This document shows positions 1-8,281 of a stretch of 37,611 bases of DNA, one piece after another. Numbering within the stretch: position 1 is the first letter of the stretch; each line of letters starts with the position of its first letter. Where the stretch lies: positions 1 through 37,611 of the forward strand of contig JBKCPL010000072.1 in the NCBI GenBank assembly GCA_046309355.1, given 5' to 3'. This stretch comes from CAYSBE01 sp046309355. Lineage in GTDB: Bacteria; Bacteroidota; Bacteroidia; UKL13-3. The translations under genes and the position numbers were made by a program. The notes under the pieces are model-generated. The model was not told the DNA's origin. It saw only the letters and a list, made by a program, of their open reading frames with translations, and ran no database searches.

Positions 1-58
1 GGCTACTGTAAACAAAGCCACACAAATCCGGCTGGACGAACTCCTGAAAACACGTTGA
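1..58 (+). CDS. C-terminal end of an unidentified protein (partial)
   Basis: An open frame beginning at base 2 runs into a TGA at 56-58 and ends with the residues TQIRLDELLKTR. It is on the same strand as folD and stops 12 bases before its ATG, so it is probably the previous gene of the same operon. Only 18 codons are visible, which is too few to name a family. Confidence 0.45.
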   Translation, partial: ATVNKATQIRLDELLKTR

Positions 59-70
59 TAAGCCAAGTTT

Positions 71-928
71 ATGAAACTACTGGATGGAAATGAAGTATCG
101 AAATTGCTGCGCGAGCAGATTAAAGCAGAAGTAGCTGAACGCAAAGCAGCCGGAAAAAAAATTCCGCATCTGGCGGCCATATTGGTGGGTAATGACGGTG
201 CCAGTATGACGTATGTAGGTGCTAAAGAGAAAGATTGCCACGAGGTAGGTTTTGATTCCACGGTATTGCGTTTTGATGCTTCCATAACCGAAGCAGAGCT
301 GATAGCGGAAGTAGAAAAAATAAATCAAAATGATTCTATAGACGGACTAATCGTACAACTGCCTTTACCAAAACACATCAACGAAAAAAAAATTACCGAA
401 ACTATTTCCTGGAAAAAAGATGTAGATGGGTTTCATCCAATGAATGTTGGGCTGATGTTTAAAGGGCTGCCTTGCTTTTTGCCGGCAACACCGTTTGGCA
501 TTATCAAATTGCTGGAACACTACCAGGTAGAAACAACCGGAAAACACTGTGTAGTAATAGGTCGCAGTGATATTGTAGGCAAGCCCATGAGCGCATTGAT
601 GCTGCAAAAAAACTGCACCGTTACGGTATGTCATAGCAAAACACAAGACCTGTCCTCATTCACGCGCAATGCCGATATTGTTATTGCCGCATTAGGAATA
701 CCCGAATTTCTGAGAGGTGATATGATAAAACCCGGAGCAGTTGTAATCGATGTGGGAATTACACGGGTTGCTGATAATACTAAAAAATCGGGCTATGCGC
801 TGAAAGGCGATGTGGCATTCGAAGAATGTGCCGCAAAAGCGTCATGGATAACCCCGGTGCCGGGAGGCGTAGGCCCGATGACAAGAGTAGCACTGCTGTT
901 GAATACATTGAATGCGGGGAAGAGGTGA
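71..928 (+). CDS. folD: Bifunctional methylenetetrahydrofolate dehydrogenase / methenyltetrahydrofolate cyclohydrolase
   Basis: FolD interconverts 5,10-methylene-THF, 5,10-methenyl-THF and 10-formyl-THF in the cytoplasm, using NADP. The 285-residue length is normal for the family. The catalytic segment YVGAK is visible with Tyr48 and Lys52, followed by the conserved stretch KDVDGFHPMNVG. The Rossmann signature GRSDIVGKPMSALM lies near residues 164-177, and the C-terminal signature PVPGGVGPMTR is at about 262-272. The ATG at 71 fits the family N-terminus. The stop codon lies inside the first unit of a repeat array (925-992) that extends downstream, so whatever created that array abuts the last codon. 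The C-terminus itself (LLLNTLNAGKR) looks complete. Identification is secure. Confidence 0.97.
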   Translation: MKLLDGNEVSKLLREQIKAEVAERKAAGKKIPHLAAILVGNDGASMTYVGAKEKDCHEVGFDSTVLRFDASITEAELIAEVEKINQNDSIDGLIVQLPLPKHINEKKITETISWKKDVDGFHPMNVGLMFKGLPCFLPATPFGIIKLLEHYQVETTGKHCVVIGRSDIVGKPMSALMLQKNCTVTVCHSKTQDLSSFTRNADIVIAALGIPEFLRGDMIKPGAVVIDVGITRVADNTKKSGYALKGDVAFEECAAKASWITPVPGGVGPMTRVALLLNTLNAGKR

Positions 929-992
929 GATGGAAGATGTGAGATGTGAGAATTGAGATGTGAGATGTGAGATTTGAGATGTGAGATTTGAG
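925..992 (+). repeat. Left array of degenerate heptad repeats
   Basis: About 68 bases are built from units of the type TGTGAGA and TTTGAGA, with a few interruptions, starting within the folD stop codon. A related imperfect unit (AGATTTGGGA) follows at about 1031-1040. A second, shorter array with the same units in reverse complement lies at 1436-1467, on the far side of the four-helix-bundle gene, so the two form inverted flanks. Minus-strand ORFs over this array (low-complexity Ser/His/Leu/Thr) are translation artefacts. Confidence 0.8.
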
Positions 993-1081
993 CATGCATA
1001 CCGATAGCTATAGATATAAAAGTTTGGTTTAAGATTTGGGATATAGTAAATGATATTAGTTTAGATTAATGATTTATCTTT

Positions 1082-1435
1082 ATGGATTCAACAACGCTAA
1101 AACTTAGGACTAAGAAATTTGCATTGGATGTTATTGAATTAATTAAATCTGATAGTACTCATTTCGTATCGGCTATTTTGTATAAACAATTAGTACGCAG
1201 CTCAACTTCTATTGGGGCAAATTATAGGGCTGCATGCAGGGCTAAATCTAAAAATGATTTTATCTACAAAATCGGAATAGTTGAGGAGGAAGCAGATGAG
1301 TCATTGTATTGGCTCGAGCTTATTACAGAAAGTAATTTACTTCCCATTTCTATAACTGAACAGTTGATTAAAGAGGCTAATGAATTAACTGCAATCTTCA
1401 CAGCAATAAGAAAATCTTCCCGCACAAATGACTAA
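1082..1435 (+). CDS. Four helix bundle protein (23S rRNA intervening-sequence / Avd-like family)
   Basis: This 117-residue protein carries the family hallmark around QLVRSSTSIGANYRAACRAK (about residues 37-56) and, further on, the conserved stretch IVEEEADESLYWLEL (about 70-84). The family (S23/IVP, TIGR02436 type) forms pentameric four-helix bundles. It includes ORFs found in 23S rRNA intervening sequences and the Avd accessory protein of diversity-generating retroelements. Stand-alone copies such as this have no firm function. No reverse transcriptase or rRNA is nearby. The gene is flanked by inverted heptad-repeat arrays and sits between two housekeeping genes, so it looks like cargo of a small inserted unit. 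Its 3' end overlaps the longest queE frame by 8 bases. Confidence 0.9.
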   Translation: MDSTTLKLRTKKFALDVIELIKSDSTHFVSAILYKQLVRSSTSIGANYRAACRAKSKNDFIYKIGIVEEEADESLYWLELITESNLLPISITEQLIKEANELTAIFTAIRKSSRTND

Positions 1436-2063
1436 CTCACACATCTTAAATCTTAAATCTCAAATTTTAGGACTCCCGGTAATGGAACATTTTTACACCA
1501 TTCAAGGAGAGGGGTTTTACACCGGCCATGCTGCCTATTTTATCAGGCTTGGTGGGTGTGATGTAGGGTGCGTGTGGTGCGATGTAAAAGATAGCTGGGA
1601 TGCTGCTAAACATCCGGTGTATAGCGTTGCCGAAATGGTGAGTTGGGTTACGCAATCGGGAGCAAAACTGGCTGTAATTACAGGCGGTGAACCTTTATTG
1701 CATAACCTCCATGAACTTACTGATGCATTGCATCAAGCAGGAATACAAACCAATATTGAAACTTCAGCATCGTCTCCCCTTTCCGGCACATGGGATTGGA
1801 TTTGTGTTTCGCCAAAAAAATTCAAAGCGCCTTTGGATGAAATTGTAAAACAAGCCAACGAATTGAAAGTGGTCGTTTTTAACAAACATGATTTCGATTG
1901 GGCTGAACACTATGCCGCCAAAACCAATAAGGAGTGTCTGCTATATCTTCAACCCGAGTGGGATAAATCTGCTGACATGCTACCGTTGATTGTTGACTAT
2001 GTAAAACAGCATCCTCAGTGGCGTATTTCGCTGCAAACACATAAGTACATGCAAATACCTTAG
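1428..2063 (+). CDS. queE: 7-carboxy-7-deazaguanine synthase (radical SAM)
   Basis: QueE converts 6-carboxytetrahydropterin to 7-carboxy-7-deazaguanine in the queuosine/preQ0 pathway. The radical SAM cluster motif CxxxCxxC is at Cys44, Cys48 and Cys51 (GGCDVGCVWC), and the GGEP SAM-contact motif is at residues 86-89. The motif FYTIQGEG, shared by the family, starts at residue 22. Two starts are possible. ATG 1428 gives 211 residues, but residues 4-14 are encoded by the heptad repeat array. ATG 1482 (residue 19) gives 193 residues and starts only three residues before FYTIQGEG. Related proteins usually have a few residues before the LPVME-like segment, so the native start may have been replaced when the upstream unit inserted. 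No other queuosine genes are in the window. Confidence 0.93.
   Translation: MTNSHILNLKSQILGLPVMEHFYTIQGEGFYTGHAAYFIRLGGCDVGCVWCDVKDSWDAAKHPVYSVAEMVSWVTQSGAKLAVITGGEPLLHNLHELTDALHQAGIQTNIETSASSPLSGTWDWICVSPKKFKAPLDEIVKQANELKVVVFNKHDFDWAEHYAAKTNKECLLYLQPEWDKSADMLPLIVDYVKQHPQWRISLQTHKYMQIP
1436..1467 (-). repeat. Right array of degenerate heptad repeats (inverted relative to the left array)
   Basis: Read on the minus strand this stretch is a run of TTTGAGA, TTTAAGA, TTTAAGA and TGTGTGA units, the same vocabulary as the array at 925-992 but pointing the opposite way. It begins directly after the stop codon of the four-helix-bundle gene. The array is translated as residues 4-14 of the longest possible queE product. 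Confidence 0.7.
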
Positions 2064-2251
2064 CTTAGGTAAAGGTTAGGTTATTGACTGAGATTGCTTA
2101 CAAAAAGTTAAAAATGTATCTACGAACAACAAGTTCTATTTATACTTACTTCAGTAGATGATATAATGCTAACAGTGTAAAACATAAGTGTGGCATGATT
2201 TTAAATATAAAGTATATTGCACAGATGACGTTTAGCGTTAAACTTCCATAC

Positions 2252-4159
2252 ATGCAAAAAACCTGTATCACATTTCTGCTCACATTGATGGCCGCTTTTG
2301 CCGGAGCTCAAACACAACCGTTTACCGGAACCAAAAACAAAAAAGCTGAAATGCTTTTCATACAGGCCTTAAAATCGGATCAGTTTAATGATACACGTAC
2401 ATCGCTGACTAACTTGAAAAAGGCTGTAGAAATGGATTCAAACTTTATTGATGCCTGGATGCTGATGGCCGATATCAAAGAAAAAAATGAGTTGTACGAT
2501 GAAGCCATCGACATTTACCTCAAAGTAATTCGGCTGAATGACAAGTTTCAGATTCCGTACTACAAGGTTGGAAGGGCTGCACTTGACAACGGACGTTACA
2601 AAGCAGCTGTAAATTACCTATCAGCCTACAACGAACTTAAAGGAAATCAAATTGAACAAGGCAAAGTTGACCGTGCATTAAAAACGGCTACATTTGGGCT
2701 AAATGCTTTAGAGCATGCGGTACCGTACAATCCCAAAAACCTGGGAGCTGCAATTAATACCGAACTGAATGAATATTTCCCGGGGGTAACCGTAGATGAA
2801 CAAATGCTAGTGTTCACCAAACTGCATCCGCCTTACAACGAAGATTTTTATGTGAGCCGCAAACAAGATGATAAATGGAGTGAGGCAAAAAACCTGGGTG
2901 AGCCCATCAATACCGAAGGCAATGAAGGCTCGGTATCACTCTCCAGCGATGGACAATACATTTTTTACACCGCTTGCCAGCGCCCACAGCCGGGCGATAA
3001 TGACCAAAGCTGTAATATTTACTTTAGTGCACTGGATGGAAATACTTGGCGCGAACCACGGCATTTGGGAGTTCCCATTAATTCCTCTTTCTGGGAGTCG
3101 CAACCCTCAGTTTCGTTTGACGGGAAAACGCTTTATTTCAGCAGTAACCGACCGGGAGGTTTTGGTGAACACGACCTTTGGTACAGCACATACAGCAAAG
3201 GACGATGGAGTGCCCCTGTAAATTTAGGTCCGGAAATAAACACACCCGGCAGCGAGCAATCACCCTATATAGCCAAAGATGATCAGACCTTGTATTTTAT
3301 TTCCGACTACCACGAAGGCATGGGAGGCATGGATATTTTTATTTCGCGTAAGCAACCCGATGGACGATGGGGCAAACCCGTAAACATTGGTTATCCGATC
3401 AATACCCATATGGATGAAGCCGGACTGGTCGTGTCGGCCAATGGAGAAGACGCCTACATCGTTTCTGACAGACCCGGTGGCTTTGGCGGTCTGGATATCT
3501 ATGAATTCAAACTTTACGAAGGAGCTCGTCCAATAAAAACCGGCTACGTTAAAGGAATTGTATTTGATGCGGCTACACTAGCTAAATTGAAGGCGAGGAT
3601 TGAGCTGATTGACCTTGAATCTTCCAAAACAATCGTAGAAGCATCATCCAATCGCATAACGGGCGAATTTTTATTTTGCCTACAAGGTAACCGAAACTAT
3701 GCATTGAATGTGTCGTGCGAAGGATATTTATTCTACAGCGAAAACTTTTCGCTGAAAAACCAACCAGCTACCGAACCATTATTGCTGAATGTTCCGCTGA
3801 ATAAAATTATGGCCGGAGAAAAAGCTGTGCTGCGCAATGTGTTTTTTGATGTCGATAAGTTTGCGCTTAAACCTGAATCAAAAATTGAACTCGACAAACT
3901 CATCGGATTGCTAAAAGCCAACCCAACCATGCGCATTGAAGTGAGCGGCCATACTGATAATACTGGCAATAAGCTGAAGAATACCGAGCTGTCGAATAGT
4001 CGGGCCAAATCCGTTATGGATTACCTGATAGCCAATGGTGTTGATGCTAAACGGCTTTCTTTTAAAGGCTATGCAGACACACAACCTCTTGCAGACAATA
4101 AAACTGAAAAGGGACGCAGACAAAACAGACGAACAGAATTTAAAATTTTAGGGCTGTAA
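2252..4159 (+). CDS. PorE-like TPR / PD40 beta-propeller / OmpA-domain envelope protein
   Basis: The ATG at 2252 gives 635 residues starting with a signal peptide (MQKTCITFLLTLMAAFAGAQ); the frame is open further upstream to 2195, but those starts lack a signal sequence. Domains in order are TPR-like helices at about 25-150, a PD40/WD40-like beta-propeller at about 165-420 with repeated SSDG..IFYT, SFDGKTLYFSSNRPGG and VSDRPGGFGGLDIYEF blades, a carboxypeptidase-regulatory-like domain at about 430-515, and an OmpA C-terminal domain at about 525-635. The OmpA domain has the peptidoglycan-contact Asp in GHTDNTG and the Arg in NSRAKSV. This architecture matches PorE (PG1058) of the Porphyromonas gingivalis type IX secretion system, but OmpA/PD40 paralogues are common in Bacteroidota, so the T9SS role is inferred. 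Confidence 0.85.
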   Translation: MQKTCITFLLTLMAAFAGAQTQPFTGTKNKKAEMLFIQALKSDQFNDTRTSLTNLKKAVEMDSNFIDAWMLMADIKEKNELYDEAIDIYLKVIRLNDKFQIPYYKVGRAALDNGRYKAAVNYLSAYNELKGNQIEQGKVDRALKTATFGLNALEHAVPYNPKNLGAAINTELNEYFPGVTVDEQMLVFTKLHPPYNEDFYVSRKQDDKWSEAKNLGEPINTEGNEGSVSLSSDGQYIFYTACQRPQPGDNDQSCNIYFSALDGNTWREPRHLGVPINSSFWESQPSVSFDGKTLYFSSNRPGGFGEHDLWYSTYSKGRWSAPVNLGPEINTPGSEQSPYIAKDDQTLYFISDYHEGMGGMDIFISRKQPDGRWGKPVNIGYPINTHMDEAGLVVSANGEDAYIVSDRPGGFGGLDIYEFKLYEGARPIKTGYVKGIVFDAATLAKLKARIELIDLESSKTIVEASSNRITGEFLFCLQGNRNYALNVSCEGYLFYSENFSLKNQPATEPLLLNVPLNKIMAGEKAVLRNVFFDVDKFALKPESKIELDKLIGLLKANPTMRIEVSGHTDNTGNKLKNTELSNSRAKSVMDYLIANGVDAKRLSFKGYADTQPLADNKTEKGRRQNRRTEFKILGL

Positions 4160-4164
4160 CCTAT

Positions 4165-5184
4165 TTACAGCTGCGCAATTTTTTTGACCAACATTGGACC
4201 TTTATAAATCAACCCGGTGTAAACCTGAACCAGTGTTGCACCATTATTCAGTTTAGCTTTTGCAGCATCGGCACTGTCAATTCCCCCAACGCCTATCATG
4301 GGCACTTTGCCTTGAGCCTGTTTGTTCAAATAGCCAAGCACTTCGGTGGAGTGGGCAAACAAAACTTTACCGCTAAGCCCGCCTGCGCCAATTTGTTCAA
4401 CGGTCTGTTTATCAGTTAGCAGACCCTCACGGCTAATGGTTGTGTTGCCTGATACAATGCCATCAATACCCGACTCGGTCACTATTTCAAGCACATCATT
4501 CAACTGCTCGTGCGATAAATCGGGTGCTATTTTTAAGAGTATAGGTCTTTGCGGTTTACCCGACTGAACGAAGCTTTTACGCATACTCATTAATGAGGTC
4601 AGTATTTGCTTAAGCGGCCCCTTGTCCTGCAATGCCCGCAAATTGGGCGTATTGGGAGAACTTACGTTTACCACAAAATAATCGACAACATCATACAGCT
4701 TAGAGAAACATAGTTCATAGTCGCGCTGAGCACTTTCGTTAGGCGTAACCTTATTTTTACCAATATTCCCTCCTACTATAAGTCCGGCAGGTCTTTTTTG
4801 CAAACGCGCTGCAATGGCATCAGCACCATCGTTGTTAAAACCCATACGGTTTATGATGGCCTCATCCTTCAGCAACCTGAAAAGCCTGGGTTTATCGTTT
4901 CCGGGCTGTGGCAATGGAGTAACCGTTCCAATTTCTACGTGACCGAATCCCATAGCCATAAACTCTTTGAGGTACATGGCATTTTTATCAAAACCTGCAG
5001 CCAGGCCTACGCGGTTTGGAAATGCAATGCCCAAAAAATCAACAGGTTTTGATACAAAAAACAGGCTGCGCATGCCTGCATACACTCCGGGAATACGAAG
5101 CAATAGGGCAAGCATATTCAACGTAAAATAGTGTGCCTTTTCGGCATCCATCAAAAAAAGAAAACGAACCAACAGCCTATACAT
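4165..5184 (-). CDS. pyrD: Dihydroorotate dehydrogenase (quinone), class 2
   Basis: PyrD oxidises dihydroorotate to orotate and passes electrons through FMN to the membrane quinone pool (pyrimidine synthesis). The start at 5184 gives 339 residues beginning MYRLLVRFLFLMDAEKAHYF, which aligns with the membrane-docking N-terminal helices of class 2 enzymes. A longer frame to 5211 adds nine unlikely residues. Visible motifs are GLAAGFDKNA (about 60-69), NRMGFNNDGAD, the catalytic-serine segment NVSSPNTPNLR with Ser175, and the phosphate-binding GVGGID region near the end. It converges on the PorE-like gene with only 5 bases between stop codons, leaving no room for a terminator hairpin between them. 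Confidence 0.96.
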   Translation of the reverse strand: MYRLLVRFLFLMDAEKAHYFTLNMLALLLRIPGVYAGMRSLFFVSKPVDFLGIAFPNRVGLAAGFDKNAMYLKEFMAMGFGHVEIGTVTPLPQPGNDKPRLFRLLKDEAIINRMGFNNDGADAIAARLQKRPAGLIVGGNIGKNKVTPNESAQRDYELCFSKLYDVVDYFVVNVSSPNTPNLRALQDKGPLKQILTSLMSMRKSFVQSGKPQRPILLKIAPDLSHEQLNDVLEIVTESGIDGIVSGNTTISREGLLTDKQTVEQIGAGGLSGKVLFAHSTEVLGYLNKQAQGKVPMIGVGGIDSADAAKAKLNNGATLVQVYTGLIYKGPMLVKKIAQL

Positions 5185-5368
5185 GCCTGCGAAATTGCAC
5201 AAAATCTGCATATTTATTCTGCTATGTGCATACGAGTATCTGTATATTTTTACAAAACCCGAAACAGGTGCTATTCGTTAATTGAATAAGACTCAATTTT
5301 TCTAAGTTTAGAATGATTTTAAATAAGAAAGTGTGGATAGATGAATTCACAATAGTGACGGGTAATTA

Positions 5369-5376
5369 TAAATTTG
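5369..5376 (+). promoter_or_regulatory. Putative -7 promoter box for sdhCAB
   Basis: TAAATTTG is a full match to the Bacteroidota -7 consensus TAnnTTTG and lies 34 bases before the sdhC ATG. No clear TTTG -33 element is visible at the right distance. It falls in the ~200-bp divergent region between pyrD and sdhC, which otherwise shows no recognisable feature. Confidence 0.5.
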
Positions 5377-5410
5377 CGCACGTTTTAAAACTAGACATCA
5401 TACAAAACAC

Positions 5411-6214
5411 ATGAATTGGATTACAAAAATGTTTACTTCCAGTATCGGACAAAAGTTACTGGTTGCACTTACAGGTTTATTTTTATGTACGTTTTTAGTC
5501 GTGCATGCTGCAGGAAACTTACAGCTATTTAAAGATGATGGCGGAATGGCGTTTAACCTCTATTCGGTTTTCATGACCACCAACCCGTTGATTAAAACAG
5601 TATCTTACATATTGTACGCATCTATACTTTTTCATGCATTCAAAGGATTAGGTTTAGCGTATAAAAACCGAAAAGCGCGCCCTGTGCAATATGCAATGGT
5701 TAATGGCAAAGCTAACAGCCACTGGACGTCTCGCAATATGGGCATATTAGGAACAGTATTGCTCGTATTTATTGTAGTGCACATGAGCGACTTTTGGTAC
5801 GAATACAAATTCGGACATATTCCCTATGTTGAATACAAAGAAAATCTGGCAACAGGTGAAATTACATCGCGTGCTTACACAGATGAGCAAGGCAATGCAA
5901 AGACGATTGCCAAAAAGATGGAAGAAACAATTGTGACAGAAAATGGCACCGACTATAAACTCGTTATTGTAAAAGACCTGTATGCCGAAGTAGCCGAAGA
6001 ATTTGAAAACATTGGACTCGTATTGCTGTATCTCATCTCCATGTTTGCGGTTTCGTTTCACCTGTATCATGGATTTCAAAGCGGATTTCAAACATTGGGT
6101 ATCAATCACCCACGATACAACACAGCCATTCAGTTTTTGGGTACTTGGGTATTTTCTGTTATAGTACCCGCATTGTTTGCATCCATGCCGCTGTATTTTT
6201 ATTTTATTAAGTAA
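5411..6214 (+). CDS. sdhC: Succinate dehydrogenase / fumarate reductase cytochrome b subunit
   Basis: This is the integral-membrane anchor that binds haem and reduces quinone in complex II. The protein has 267 residues with about five hydrophobic segments. The first is at roughly residues 13-34 (GQKLLVALTGLFLCTFLVVHAAG, shortened here), with His residues in LVVHAAGN, ILFHAFKG, IVVHMSDFWY and SFHLYHGFQSGFQTLG that are the expected haem ligands and neighbours. A hydrophilic stretch of about 70 residues (roughly 130-200) separates the third and fourth segments. The family commonly has about 220-240 residues, so this loop explains the extra length. It is the first gene of the sdhCAB operon. Confidence 0.94.
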   Translation: MNWITKMFTSSIGQKLLVALTGLFLCTFLVVHAAGNLQLFKDDGGMAFNLYSVFMTTNPLIKTVSYILYASILFHAFKGLGLAYKNRKARPVQYAMVNGKANSHWTSRNMGILGTVLLVFIVVHMSDFWYEYKFGHIPYVEYKENLATGEITSRAYTDEQGNAKTIAKKMEETIVTENGTDYKLVIVKDLYAEVAEEFENIGLVLLYLISMFAVSFHLYHGFQSGFQTLGINHPRYNTAIQFLGTWVFSVIVPALFASMPLYFYFIK

Positions 6215-6232
6215 CTATTTAATTGTTGAAAT

Positions 6233-8242
6233 ATGACCTCATCACCTCAATTAGACGCCAAAATTCCTGACGGAACACTGGAACAAAAATGGACCAAATA
6301 CCGTTCAACCGTTCCATTGGTAAACCCTGCCAATAAGCGCAACCTGGAAATTATTATTGTGGGCTCAGGACTTGCAGGAGCTTCGGCAGCGGCCTCACTG
6401 GCCGAACTTGGCTATAAAGTAAAAGTATTTTGTTTTCAGGACTCCGCGCGTAGAGCGCATAGCATTGCAGCGCAGGGCGGTATCAATGCGGCCAAAAACT
6501 ACCAAAACGATGGTGACTCGGTTTACCGCTTGTTTTACGATACCATTAAAGGAGGTGACTACCGTGCACGTGAAGCCAACGTATACCGACTGGCCGATGT
6601 GAGTGCTAATATTATTGACCAGTGCGTGGCTCAGGGGGTACCATTTGCTCGCGAATACGGAGGAATGCTGGATAACCGTTCATTTGGCGGAACACAGGTA
6701 AAACGTACGTTTTACGCAGCAGGCCAAACAGGTCAGCAATTGTTGTTGGGCGCGTACAGTGCGTTGCAACGTCAGGTTGGGTTAGGTCAGGTAGAAATGC
6801 ATACCCGCCATGAAATGCTGGATATTGTTACTATTGATGGCAAATGCCGCGGTATCATTGCCCGCGACTTGACTACAGGAAAACTGGAAAGGCACTTCGG
6901 TCACGCTGTATTGCTGTGTTCAGGAGGTTATGGAAATGTGTTTTTCTTGTCTACCAACGCTATGGGAAGCAATGTAACAGCCGCATGGAAGGCGCATAAA
7001 AAGGGCGCTTATTTTGGCAATCCCTGTTTCACACAAATACACCCAACCTGTATACCTGTATCGGGCGACCATCAGTCAAAACTTACGCTGATGTCAGAAT
7101 CGTTGCGTAATGACGGACGCATTTGGGTCCCTAAACGTAAGGAAGATGCAGAAGCCATACGTGCCGGAAAACTAAACCCGAACGATTTACAAGAAGATGA
7201 CCGCGATTATTATCTGGAAAGACGCTACCCTGCATTTGGCAATCTGGTACCACGTGATGTGGCTTCGCGCGCTGCAAAAGAGCGTTGTGATGCAGGTTTT
7301 GGTGTAAACCAAACAGGCGAAGCCGTATATCTTGATTTTGCCTACAACATGAAATACAAGTACGGCAAAAAAGAAGCGACTAAACGTGGCATTACCAACC
7401 CTACTGAAGCACAACTAACCGAATTGGGTAAAGCAGTAGTAAAAGAACAATACGGTAACCTGTTTGATATGTACAAACAAATTACAGGAGTTGACCCGTA
7501 TGAAAACCCAATGATGATTTACCCGGCTGTTCACTACACGATGGGAGGCCTTTGGGTTGATTACAATTTGATGACCACCGTACCCGGATTGTATGCTTTA
7601 GGCGAAGCCAATTTCAGCGACCACGGAGCAAACCGTTTGGGAGCATCGGCTCTTATGCAAGGACTGGCTGACGGATATTTTGTGATCCCGTACACCATCG
7701 GTGCATATTTAAGCAAAGAAATTGCAACCAAACCGATTCCTACCTCACATGAAGCCTTTGATGACGCAGAAAAAAATACACAGGCATTGCTGCAAAAACT
7801 TATAGGTATTAAAGGTTCGAAGCCGGTTGATTATTTTCATAAAAGACTGGGTAAGATAATGTGGGATAAATGCGGAATGGCTCGCAGTGCCGAAGGATTG
7901 AAATGGGCCATCAGCGAAATACAGAAGTTGCGTGAAGAGTTTTGGAATGACGTGCGCATACCCGGTGATATGAATGAGTTGAATCCTGAATTGGAAAAAG
8001 CATGCCGTGTGGCTGATTTTCTGGAACTGGGAGAGCTTATGTGCAAGGATGCGCTGGAGCGAAACGAATCGTGTGGCGGACACTTTCGTGAAGAATACCA
8101 AACCGAAGAAGGCGAAGCCTTACGTGATGATGAAAACTACGCCTACGTTGCTGCATGGGAATACCAAGGAAAAGACTGGCAATTGCACAAAGAAGAGCTG
8201 AAGTATGAGAACATTAAAATTGCTCAACGCAGTTATAAATAA
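6233..8242 (+). CDS. sdhA: Succinate dehydrogenase / fumarate reductase flavoprotein subunit
   Basis: This 669-residue subunit carries covalent FAD and catalyses succinate/fumarate interconversion. The FAD-binding GSGLAGAS is at residues 44-51. The flavinylated histidine is His76 in SARRAHSIAAQGG. The substrate-site segments HPTCIPVSGD and YPAVHYTMGG are present, as is GEANFSDHGANRLGASALMQ near residue 465. The length and motifs match the Bacteroidota/epsilonproteobacterial-type enzymes associated with a single di-haem cytochrome b subunit. Direction (SDH or FRD) cannot be read from the sequence. It lies 18 bases after sdhC and 39 before sdhB. Confidence 0.97.
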   Translation: MTSSPQLDAKIPDGTLEQKWTKYRSTVPLVNPANKRNLEIIIVGSGLAGASAAASLAELGYKVKVFCFQDSARRAHSIAAQGGINAAKNYQNDGDSVYRLFYDTIKGGDYRAREANVYRLADVSANIIDQCVAQGVPFAREYGGMLDNRSFGGTQVKRTFYAAGQTGQQLLLGAYSALQRQVGLGQVEMHTRHEMLDIVTIDGKCRGIIARDLTTGKLERHFGHAVLLCSGGYGNVFFLSTNAMGSNVTAAWKAHKKGAYFGNPCFTQIHPTCIPVSGDHQSKLTLMSESLRNDGRIWVPKRKEDAEAIRAGKLNPNDLQEDDRDYYLERRYPAFGNLVPRDVASRAAKERCDAGFGVNQTGEAVYLDFAYNMKYKYGKKEATKRGITNPTEAQLTELGKAVVKEQYGNLFDMYKQITGVDPYENPMMIYPAVHYTMGGLWVDYNLMTTVPGLYALGEANFSDHGANRLGASALMQGLADGYFVIPYTIGAYLSKEIATKPIPTSHEAFDDAEKNTQALLQKLIGIKGSKPVDYFHKRLGKIMWDKCGMARSAEGLKWAISEIQKLREEFWNDVRIPGDMNELNPELEKACRVADFLELGELMCKDALERNESCGGHFREEYQTEEGEALRDDENYAYVAAWEYQGKDWQLHKEELKYENIKIAQRSYK

Positions 8243-8281
8243 TTTTTAGAGTAAACACATAACACAGCAAAAACTAAAGAT

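Noticed and set aside
780..999. Two minus-strand ORFs over the left repeat array (71 and 68 residues)
   Set aside because: They translate the heptad repeats as low-complexity Ser/His/Leu/Thr and run antisense into folD; no independent support.
925..1467. Heptad arrays as a CRISPR array
   Set aside because: Units are 7 bases long with no spacers and no cas genes are present.
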